Origin: WUQU01 sp038849025 | Lineage (GTDB): Archaea; Thermoproteota; Bathyarchaeia; Bathyarchaeales; Bathycorpusculaceae | Direction: 5' to 3' | NCBI GenBank assembly: GCA_038849025.1 | Contig: JAWCNE010000081.1 | Location: forward strand, 1 to 5,215 | Length of the DNA: 5,215 nucleotides | The notes under the pieces: generated by a model | What the model was told of the DNA's origin: nothing | Database searches by the model: none | What the model saw: the letters and a program-made list of their open reading frames with translations, nothing else | Program-made: the position numbers and the translations under genes | In this document: one piece after another, positions 1 through 4,447 of the stretch | Numbering within the stretch: the first letter of the stretch is position 1 | Layout: every line of letters begins with the position of its first letter

Positions 1-189
1 ATAGCCATAATGGGTATTGGTGCTTGGATAGGCTGGACAATGGCTACGACACCGCCGCCAAAGCCCATAGAAGAGATAACAAGTGAAATCGAAGAGGAGG
101 AGAAAAAAGAGGAAGCTAAAGAAGCCAAAGAAGCTGCTGTAACAGAAGAAAAGACAGAGGAAAAGGGAAAGGGTAAAACCAAGAAGTAA
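1..189 (+). CDS. C-terminal end of an unidentified membrane-anchored protein (5' truncated)
   Basis: The frame is open from the first base of the window and ends at TAA 187-189, giving the last 62 residues of a protein whose start lies outside. Residues 1-14 are hydrophobic (IAIMGIGAWIGWTM) and look like the end of a membrane helix or a hydrophobic core. A short Pro-rich linker (TTPPPKP) follows, then about 38 residues made almost entirely of Glu, Lys, Ala and Thr, ending GKGKTKK. Such a tail is probably disordered or helical and exposed to solvent. I do not recognise the family, and the tail is too low in complexity to identify it. It converges on the zinc-ribbon gene, with about 200 bases between the two stop codons. 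The reading frame itself is well supported by its length without stops and coding-like composition; the function is unknown. Confidence 0.7.
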   Translation: MAIMGIGAWIGWTMATTPPPKPIEEITSEIEEEEKKEEAKEAKEAAVTEEKTEEKGKGKTKK

Positions 190-278
190 TGCTTTACAAT
201 CCAAATTTTATTACAAAAGCACAAAGCAATCAATGGTTGCAGCGGCAATACAAAAACTAACAGTGTTATTTTTGCAAG

Positions 279-312
279 AAAAATGTAAGGGCGTCCCTTC
301 TGAGAACCGCCC
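279..312 (-). terminator. Candidate terminator hairpin downstream of the zinc-ribbon gene
   Basis: On the minus strand, GGGCG (312-308) can pair with CGCCC (293-289) across a 14-base loop. A T-rich stretch follows, including five Ts at 283-279. A second small hairpin lies further on (GCAACC/GATTGC, 240-226), also followed by T-rich sequence. Archaeal termination depends mostly on U-runs, so the hairpin may be incidental. The rest of 190-389 shows no gene that I can support. Confidence 0.3.
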
Positions 313-389
313 CTCCAACCATATGTTCCACCCATTTATTTCTAGAGAGTTGCTGGTGCTCAAGATAAGATGTGTATATCTCGCCCTTC

Positions 390-782
390 TTATTCTTTTA
401 TAGTTTTTAACATGCACTGCACCATTTTTTCGCATATAATACACTCTTCTGGGACACTTTCCTTTGATGAGCGCTGACTCAAATATCCAAAATAATGTTT
501 ACATTTAGCTTTCTCTTGAGCGATTTGATCTACGCGCTTTTTCTTAGCTAATGTTTTTTCTTCAGTTTTGCTTTCTTCTTCTGCGGTTTTCGGTTTTGCG
601 GATTTTAGAACTTGTTTTTCAAGTGTTATTTCAGTTAGGCAGTAAGGGCATGCCTCATAAACAGCATTGTCCCTTAAGTTTTCAACTTTTATTGGATTTA
701 GGAAGTTTCTCCCGCATAGAGGGTTTGAACATACGTATACGTAACTTTTGTTTTCTGTACGGTGCGCTTTTCTTTTTTTCGT
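390..782 (-). CDS. Small double zinc-binding (zinc ribbon) protein with an apparent ACG start
   Basis: This 130-residue protein carries two Cys-rich modules. Module 1 is a zinc-ribbon pattern: C18-x4-C23 (CSNPLC) with C45-x2-C48 (CPYC). A charged Lys/Glu linker follows (about 56-92). Module 2 has C94-x-H96 in CKHYFGYL, C114-x2-C117 (CIIC) and C123. These ligand sets imply one or two bound zinc ions; a nucleic-acid or protein-interaction role is inference only. No ATG, GTG or TTG lies in frame between the upstream stop (TAA, about 806) and the first Cys motif. The start was placed at ACG 782-780 because AGGAGG lies 8 bases upstream, a TATA-like element lies at 821-830, and the following codons read KKRKAHR, a usual N-terminus. 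One transition (ATG to ACG) would explain it. The gene lies 94 bases downstream of the second PhoU/RCK_C gene on the same strand, but its own promoter suggests separate transcription. The coding call is firm because of the Cys pairs; the family name is uncertain. Confidence 0.82.
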   Translation of the reverse strand, partial: TKKRKAHRTENKSYVYVCSNPLCGRNFLNPIKVENLRDNAVYEACPYCLTEITLEKQVLKSAKPKTAEEESKTEEKTLAKKKRVDQIAQEKAKCKHYFGYLSQRSSKESVPEECIICEKMVQCMLKTIKE

Positions 783-790
783 AAATGATT

Positions 791-796
791 CCTCCT
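791..796 (-). promoter_or_regulatory. Strong Shine-Dalgarno (AGGAGG) that sets the ACG start
   Basis: On the minus strand AGGAGG occupies 796-791, followed by the 8-base spacer AATCATTT and then ACG (782-780), in frame with the zinc-binding protein. Its strength and spacing are the main reason to place initiation at ACG. Confidence 0.7.
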
Positions 797-820
797 TTAA
801 AATTTAGAGGCGGCTTCAAG

Positions 821-830
821 TTTATAGTGT
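821..830 (-). promoter_or_regulatory. Probable TATA box of the zinc-ribbon gene
   Basis: The minus strand reads ACACTATAAA here. With the usual archaeal spacing of about 25 bases, transcription would begin near 798-800. This leaves a leader of roughly 17 bases containing the AGGAGG site. The fit of TATA box, ribosome site and ACG codon supports an independent transcript. Confidence 0.5.
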
Positions 831-876
831 TGATGAATCTGGAATACTTATCCTAACTAATCTTTACAAAACAATT

Positions 877-1455
877 TTATGGAGATGCAAGTTTTTTGAG
901 GTCCTCTTCGCCTTCAGCGTAGCCTGAAGCAATCAGGATGTCGCCAACTTGGATTCTTGAGTCTGGCTTTGGACGTATGCATTTATCCCCTCTTTTTATG
1001 GCTAGAACCCACATGCCTGTTTCCTCCGGGATTTTGGCCTCACGCAAAGTCTTGTTTGCAAGAGGCGAGCTTTCCGTCACCTTTGTGTACGTGATTGTTT
1101 CTTCAGCTTCTTCTATGGCTAGCGCCAACACTGGGTGGGGTTCTATGCCTCTTAAAACAACTTCAGCTATTTGTGCAGCAGCGTCAGCTATCTTCTCTGT
1201 TACAACGCCAAGCCTTATCAGTCCCAAGAAGCCTTTCGCTTCTTCTCTCTTGAATTTGCTTGACAAGACTAGTAGCTCAAATTCTGTGTGTAGCTTATCC
1301 ATGTATTCTTCAAGCTTTTGGACCTCCTCTGCCAGCTCTTTACTATTTAGGAGTAACGATGAGTAAGCTAAGTCAATCATCAGCTCAGATGTGTCTTTGA
1401 GTTCTACAAAGCGTTCGACTATTTCCTCAAATTTTCTCTGGCTTTTCTCCCTCAT
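877..1455 (-). CDS. PhoU-like / RCK_C (TrkA_C) domain protein, second paralogue
   Basis: The 192-residue soluble protein has an N-terminal helical PhoU-like half (about 1-112, with SELMIDLAYS at 23-32 and KIADAAAQIAEVV at 88-100). A C-terminal RCK_C domain follows (about 118-192), with the typical ending D-S-R-I-Q-V-G-D-I-L-I-A-S-G. RCK_C domains bind ions or small ligands and regulate cation transporters; PhoU-like helices usually mediate assembly. The architecture matches the archaeal proteins grouped as COG3273. The start was set at ATG 1455 because GGAGGT lies 6 bases upstream; a GTG at 1488 is in frame but would increase the overlap with the preceding gene. With the chosen start, the first 29 bases overlap the end of the paralogous upstream gene, suggesting translational coupling. 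The likely role is a regulatory subunit for the MgtE-like permease encoded upstream in the same cluster; this is inferred from context. Confidence 0.9.
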   Translation of the reverse strand: MREKSQRKFEEIVERFVELKDTSELMIDLAYSSLLLNSKELAEEVQKLEEYMDKLHTEFELLVLSSKFKREEAKGFLGLIRLGVVTEKIADAAAQIAEVVLRGIEPHPVLALAIEEAEETITYTKVTESSPLANKTLREAKIPEETGMWVLAIKRGDKCIRPKPDSRIQVGDILIASGYAEGEEDLKKLASP

Positions 1456-2065
1456 AATTAGACCTCCGCTTTTCCATTTTTCCTTCACAGAGCTCCTTCA
1501 ACTCTTTTAATCCATCGTGGGTGCCGCGGGCAATTAGGATGTCGCCTGCCTTGACCTTCTCTTCTACTTTCGGGTTTATTATCCAGTCGTTTTCTCTGAA
1601 TATGGCGATTATGTCTATGCCCATTCTTGGGGCTAGTTCAAGCTTGCCTATCTCCTTACCAGCTAGAACCGATTCTTCATGCACTTTGGCTTTTGCCAAA
1701 CGTTCTTCAACTCTTTCGAAGATTTCGCCCACAATGGGATGTACGCCTATATTTTGCGTCACTATTGCTGCTATGTCTGCAGCGGCGTCTGATATTTTGT
1801 CTGTTGCGGTGGCCACCTTTGAAACCCCGACGAGCACTTCTGCGTCCTTTGCGTCTCTCGCTGCCACCATGGTGACCATTTCCAGATGGTAAGCCAGCGT
1901 GTCTATGCGTTTTTCCAGTTCTAAAACGTCTTCGGCTAAGTCTTTGTCGTTGAAGAGGGCTGCTGAATAAGCTAGGTCTATCATTAGCTCCGAGAGGTTT
2001 TTCATTTCGCGGAGAACTTCCCTAACTGTTACGGGCTTATACTCGATTTTTTCAAAGGGAAGCAT
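1427..2065 (-). CDS. PhoU-like / RCK_C (TrkA_C) domain protein, first paralogue
   Basis: The 212-residue protein has the same layout as its downstream neighbour. A PhoU-like helical half covers about 1-115 (LSELMIDLAYS at 24-34; DKISDAAADIAAIV at 89-102), followed by an RCK_C domain at about 120-195 (KVKAGDILIARG near 170-181). The two proteins align along their whole length, so they arose by tandem duplication, but they have diverged clearly. This copy has an extra charged tail after residue 195 (MEKRRSNYEGEKPEKI), which is encoded over the ribosome site and first codons of the next gene. The ATG start gives an N-terminus matching that of the paralogue. Its ribosome site is weak: GGAG lies 13 bases upstream, so initiation may depend on a short or absent leader. 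The gene begins 77 bases after the permease stop. I infer a cytosolic regulatory partner of the permease. Confidence 0.9.
   Translation of the reverse strand: MLPFEKIEYKPVTVREVLREMKNLSELMIDLAYSAALFNDKDLAEDVLELEKRIDTLAYHLEMVTMVAARDAKDAEVLVGVSKVATATDKISDAAADIAAIVTQNIGVHPIVGEIFERVEERLAKAKVHEESVLAGKEIGKLELAPRMGIDIIAIFRENDWIINPKVEEKVKAGDILIARGTHDGLKELKELCEGKMEKRRSNYEGEKPEKI
1462..1467 (-). promoter_or_regulatory. Shine-Dalgarno GGAGGT deciding the start of the second PhoU/RCK_C gene
   Basis: GGAGGT on the minus strand stands 6 bases before ATG 1455. The alternative GTG at 1488 has AAGGAG only about 4 bases upstream, which is less well placed. The site lies inside the 3' end of the preceding gene, as expected for coupled translation. 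Confidence 0.65.
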
Positions 2066-2089
2066 GGCGTTTTGAGCTCTCCAACCAGA

Positions 2090-2113
2090 AATATTTTAGC
2101 GGTGAATATTTTA
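2090..2113 (-). promoter_or_regulatory. Possible internal promoter with repeated TAAAATATT before the PhoU/RCK_C pair
   Basis: Two direct copies of TAAAATATT on the minus strand (2113-2105 and 2098-2090) are offset by 15 bases within the 77-base gap after the permease gene. The proximal copy, preceded by ACCGC, sits about 29 bases before ATG 2065, which would give a nearly leaderless transcript. The distal copy would give a leader of about 18 bases. Either would allow the two regulators to be made independently of the permease. The assignment rests on AT content and spacing only. Confidence 0.35.
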
Positions 2114-2142
2114 ACTCTTATCCCTGATGCTTTTTGGGCATG

Positions 2143-3345
2143 TTAAGCTAATATGCCAGCCCACAAGACAAGTGCCACAAGAAGCGAAATTGTTGTTATG
2201 CTGTCTGCAAGGGAACTCTCTATTGGAATTTCAAAATTATCAGGGTCTAAACCTCTTTGATAGGTTAGGATGGCAACGGAATAGGAAACCAAAATTATTA
2301 GGGAAGCGGCGAAAATGTTGACTGTGAAAAGGAAAAACGTAAAAGCTGCAAGGCTTATCGGAGCAAATGTGCCAGTTATTAGTAAGGCTAAGACTGAATA
2401 GGCAAAATACATTATTAATGATGCTGCCCATGCGCCTGAAATCTCCATAAAATGGCTTTTCATGGAGGAAAATGATGCTTTAAGCGTTCCAAGGGCAAGT
2501 TTTGTTGTGGCTGTTGAGCCTACAACAGCTCCCACGTCACCTATAGTGTCAATTAACGCTGGATAAACAACGTAGACTTGGCTAAGCTTTTTCTCGCTTA
2601 TGAGTTCTTCCACCTTGCCTAGGGTGGCTCCGGCTACATTAACTATAAAAGAGACTAAAACAAGTGTTAATAGGGATTCTTTCAAAGTTTTAATGAATTC
2701 CGACTCCTTCGCATTTTTAACAAGGAAGAATGCGGAGGTTAACACCAGTGCTAAACTTATAAAAGTGAAGACATAACCCCAAAGAAAACTGTTAGTGAGG
2801 AAAAGACCTAGCACTGTAATATAAATTGAGGTTATTAAGAGGTCTGCCACAGTCGACTCTATTGGGTATAAGATTATGTCCGGGTCAAGTCCATGCTTGA
2901 AGGAGATGAAAGAAACCGTCAAAGTCAACGGAGAAATAACAACCAGCGCCAAAGCCATTGTAGCCATAAAAACGTTTATTAAACCCAAAAATTCTCCAAA
3001 ACCTCCAATAAAGGCTGCAATTAGGCTCATCATAAGGCTTGCTTCAAAAGTCATAATCACAATTGCTTGGAAGAGCAGATAGAAACTTTTAGTGTTTCCA
3101 AAAAGGCGTGGTTGAATAGTTCCAAGGTGTAGGCCTGTACTTAGGCGTCCACAAAATAAGCCGCCTATAACTCCACGGGCGCTGAGGATTGGTGGATAAA
3201 TTACAACCGCCCATGGCGCCCTTGCAAAAAGTCCAGAATTATAGGCGATTATTGTTCCGGCGGCTATCCCAAAGATGTTGAAGGCGTAAGCCATCACTGA
3301 CTGCTTTAGGGTTTCGGCGAATCGCGGTTTAGCCTTCAAAGCCAT
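2143..3345 (-). CDS. MgtE/SLC41-type divalent cation permease lacking N and CBS domains
   Basis: The 400-residue integral membrane protein consists of two homologous MgtE-like halves. Half 1 has YPPILSARGVIGG at 50-62 and HGLDPDIILYPIESTVAD at 151-168. Half 2 has YPALIDTIGDVGAVVG at 261-276 and RGLDPDNFEIPIESSLAD at 364-381. The repeated G-L-D-P-D-x4-P-x6-D signature matches the conserved pore-lining region of MgtE, with D168 and D381 as the probable ion-coordinating aspartates. About ten hydrophobic segments are visible, with a charged connector near 210-222 between the halves. Bacterial MgtE is gated by cytosolic N and CBS domains; none is present here, and the protein begins only about 15 residues before the first helix. 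This resembles the archaeal permeases grouped as COG1824. GGAGGTT lies 5 bases upstream of ATG 3345. Transport of Mg2+ or another divalent ion is inferred from the family; the exact ion is not visible. Two downstream RCK_C proteins are likely partners. Confidence 0.92.
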   Translation of the reverse strand: MALKAKPRFAETLKQSVMAYAFNIFGIAAGTIIAYNSGLFARAPWAVVIYPPILSARGVIGGLFCGRLSTGLHLGTIQPRLFGNTKSFYLLFQAIVIMTFEASLMMSLIAAFIGGFGEFLGLINVFMATMALALVVISPLTLTVSFISFKHGLDPDIILYPIESTVADLLITSIYITVLGLFLTNSFLWGYVFTFISLALVLTSAFFLVKNAKESEFIKTLKESLLTLVLVSFIVNVAGATLGKVEELISEKKLSQVYVVYPALIDTIGDVGAVVGSTATTKLALGTLKASFSSMKSHFMEISGAWAASLIMYFAYSVLALLITGTFAPISLAAFTFFLFTVNIFAASLIILVSYSVAILTYQRGLDPDNFEIPIESSLADSITTISLLVALVLWAGILA

Positions 3346-3610
3346 AAACTAACCTCCAAAACTCTTGGACCGCGAAAAGGGGCGAAATAAGGCAAAAGGC
3401 TCCGTGGAATGAGAACGTTTGGCTTATGGGTATATTGTTTTAGGTAGAATTTTTGATGGGCACGGCTGGGCAATTGAAGATTTCTGGTTCGTTCTTTTAG
3501 CATGCTGTTGGCTAGCTTCATCATTTTCGCCTTCTTGGCTTCCTCCGACGTTCTGCATCCATAGGCACTCCTTCAATGCGGCTTTTTCTAGTGTGCCCTC
3601 AAACTCCACC

Positions 3611-3620
3611 TTTTATATCG
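3611..3620 (-). promoter_or_regulatory. TATA-like element upstream of the permease leader
   Basis: The minus strand reads CGATATAAAA followed by GG, a good archaeal TATA-box sequence. The expected start of transcription is near 3588. The permease ATG is some 240 bases further, so either the leader is long or this promoter serves a small RNA or peptide. A weaker element (ACAATATACC, around 3430-3440) could give a shorter permease transcript. Confidence 0.4.
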
Positions 3621-3702
3621 CTCCCAAACCTCTAAAAATGGTGGGCAACTCCCTTAATTATTTTTCCACGGATACAAAATCTATATCCAAAATTCATAAC
3701 TG

Positions 3703-3711
3703 TTTTAATTA
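3703..3711 (+). promoter_or_regulatory. Possible TATA box of the 58-residue protein gene
   Basis: TTTTAATTA is centred about 41 bases before the TTG start at 3748, predicting transcription from about 3733 and a leader of roughly 15 bases containing GGTGA. A small inverted repeat (GCAAA 3712-3716 / TTTGC 3724-3728) lies between. The support is spacing and AT content only. Confidence 0.35.
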
Positions 3712-3747
3712 GCAAACCTCAAATTTGCAGTGCAATGGTGAAAACTG

Positions 3748-3924
3748 TTGTACGCCATCTGGGTAAAAGTTGATGAGACACTGCCATGGATTGAGCTAAG
3801 CGGAGCATACCAGACAAAAGAAGAAGCTAGAAAAATGGCAAAGGCGTTTTTGAAGAAAATAAGAGTTAAAATTGTTATGGTTGAGAAAGAGCGAATGAAA
3901 GCTGTGGTGACTGTAAAACGTTAA
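3748..3924 (+). CDS. Unrecognised 58-residue protein, TTG start
   Basis: The frame runs from TTG 3748 to TAA 3922-3924 and reads MYAIWVKVDETLPWIELSGA, then YQTKEEARKMAKAFLKKI, RVKIVMVEKER and MKAVVTVKR. The alternation of short hydrophobic strands around one amphipathic helix predicts a compact beta-beta-alpha-beta-beta fold of about 6.8 kDa. It has no Cys and no membrane segment, and a basic C-terminus. The TTG was chosen because a TGA stop lies three codons upstream in frame and GGTGA, complementary to the 16S tail, lies 6 bases before TTG. The ATG at 3735 is in another frame that stops after 12 codons. I do not recognise the family. The small size and basic end would fit a nucleic-acid or protein-binding role, but nothing shows this. 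It converges on the HTH regulator gene. Confidence 0.75.
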   Translation: MYAIWVKVDETLPWIELSGAYQTKEEARKMAKAFLKKIRVKIVMVEKERMKAVVTVKR

Positions 3925-3933
3925 GACTTTAAT

Positions 3934-3951
3934 TTAAGGTTTAAGCCTTAA
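3934..3951. terminator. Weak shared hairpin between convergent genes
   Basis: TTAAGG (3934-3939) and CCTTAA (3946-3951) form a 6-bp stem with a 6-base loop in the 49-base gap between the stops of the 58-residue protein gene and the HTH regulator gene. A pyrimidine-rich run (CTCTCTCTTTCCCCC) follows on the plus strand; on the minus strand AT-rich sequence with short T-runs follows. The symmetrical hairpin could serve both directions, but it is short and AT-rich. Confidence 0.35.
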
Positions 3952-3973
3952 TAACTCTCTCTTTCCCCCGGTT

Positions 3974-4369
3974 TTAGAGTTTTGGCGAAGGATAGCATGT
4001 GGTGCACTTGCATTCTTTTAGGGTTGGCAAGTCCTCCTGATGAAGTTTGCAGATAACCTTCTCGTATCTTATGGTGGTGCATATCTCGCAGAGCTTCTCT
4101 ATGACGCTTTCTGGCGTTGCATCTTCTCTGGCGATGGTTTCAGCCAGCTTTGATATCATTTTCATGGTTTCTTCGGATTGGACTATTTCATCCGTAAGGG
4201 TTGTTCCCCTTTCGCCCTTAAAATATTGGGTTATGGCTGCTGGGGTTAGCTCCATTCTTTCGGAAGCTTCGATTTTGCGCATGTTATGCTTTTCTACAAG
4301 TTCCTTTGTTACCAGCACTCTTATAGCTGGAAGGAGATATTTCACCACGATTACGCATGGCGGTTTCAA
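3974..4369 (-). CDS. Archaeal HTH (XRE-like) transcriptional regulator with Cys-rich C-terminus
   Basis: The 131-residue protein begins MKPPCVIVVKYLLPAIRVLV, a typical opening of an archaeal regulator family (COG2522-like, related to the HTH part of ThiN-type regulators). A helix-turn-helix follows at about 20-55, with recognition-helix sequence LTPAAITQYFKGERG at 41-55. The middle (57-92) is helical. The C-terminus is rich in possible metal or thiol ligands: C94-x2-C97, C107, H110, C120-x-C122-x2-C125, plus C5 near the N-terminus. This suggests a bound zinc or Fe-S centre, or a redox switch. The TTG at 4369 is taken as start because it yields the conserved MKPPC N-terminus; its ribosome site (AAAGGGA) is weak. 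The gene diverges from the SerK-like gene, and the 77 bases between them carry paired palindromes, so it probably controls that gene and perhaps itself. The DNA-binding call is strong; the ligand and targets are inferred. Confidence 0.88.
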   Translation of the reverse strand: MKPPCVIVVKYLLPAIRVLVTKELVEKHNMRKIEASERMELTPAAITQYFKGERGTTLTDEIVQSEETMKMISKLAETIAREDATPESVIEKLCEICTTIRYEKVICKLHQEDLPTLKECKCTTCYPSPKL

Positions 4370-4400
4370 AGGTTTTCCCTTTGTTATTTTTTAGCGGTAG

Positions 4401-4410
4401 GTTTATATAT
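4401..4410. promoter_or_regulatory. TATA box in the divergent promoter region, usable in both directions
   Basis: GTTTATATAT on the plus strand reads ATATATAAAC on the minus strand. For the plus-strand SerK-like gene it predicts transcription from about 4431 and a leader of about 16 bases. For the minus-strand HTH gene it predicts transcription from about 4379 and a leader of about 10 bases. An AT-rich element at 4383-4393 could instead serve the HTH gene. Flanking sequence is acceptable as a BRE on both sides, so a shared element is plausible but unproven. Confidence 0.55.
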
Positions 4411-4447
4411 TTTTAACGGCGTTAAATAAGTTTTAACGGTGTTAAAA
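4411..4447 (+). promoter_or_regulatory. Tandem palindromic operator (TTTTAAC-GGY-GTTAAA twice)
   Basis: Two nearly identical palindromes lie 20 bp apart, centre to centre: TTTTAACGGCGTTAAA (4411-4426) and TTTTAACGGTGTTAAAA (4431-4447). Each has perfect arms (TTTAAC/GTTAAA, extended to TTTTAAC/GTTAAAA in the second) around GGC or GGT. Two helical turns separate them, so two dimers would bind on one face of the DNA. They cover the predicted transcription start, just downstream of the TATA box and up to the ATG of the SerK-like gene, a position expected for repression. A degenerate third copy (TTTTAGCGGT, 4389-4398) lies on the HTH gene side. The neighbouring HTH protein is the obvious candidate ligand, by inference. 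Confidence 0.7.

Larger units (their letters stand above)
3346..3747. other. About 400 bases without a confident gene, upstream of the permease; possible long leader
   Basis: No convincing gene occupies this stretch. On the minus strand a TATA-like element at 3611-3620 could start a transcript near 3588, giving the permease mRNA a leader of about 240 bases. Within that leader, a 13-codon frame (MDAERRRKPRRRK, 3562-3521) follows an AAGGAG site. Its stop overlaps, as ATGA, the ATGATG start of a 62-codon frame (3524-3336), whose stop lies just inside the permease gene. Composition at 3609-3500 is coding-like but switches frame, which could also mean a decayed small gene. On the plus strand, the last 50 bases carry promoter-like sequence for the small gene at 3748. 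None of the frames matches a family that I know. Confidence 0.4.

Noticed and set aside
211..444. Minus-strand 77-codon frame overlapping the 3' end of the zinc-ribbon gene
   Set aside because: It overlaps the strongly supported Cys-rich frame in another phase, has no ribosome site, and its sequence shows no recognisable pattern.
551..784. Plus-strand Phe/Leu-rich frame
   Set aside because: It is the antisense of the Lys/Glu-rich zinc-binding protein; its hydrophobic composition comes from complementing Lys and Glu codons.
938..1892. Plus-strand frames opposite the PhoU/RCK_C genes
   Set aside because: The opposite strand carries two recognisable domain proteins over the same span; these frames are Ser- and Pro-rich mirror images without ribosome sites.
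3517..3524. ATGATGA on the minus strand as a possible C box of a C/D guide RNA
   Set aside because: No CTGA D box lies within about 60 bases downstream and there is no D'/C' pair. The TGATGA/CTGA occurrences near 463 and 831 also lack proper spacing.
3419..3712. Plus-strand 97-codon frame upstream of the small gene
   Set aside because: It has no ribosome site, its composition (many Ser, Phe, Trp, Cys) is unlike the real genes here, and the opposite strand looks more coding-like.
4047..4394. Plus-strand frame opposite the HTH regulator
   Set aside because: The minus strand encodes a clear MKPPC-type HTH protein over the same interval; this frame has no support.
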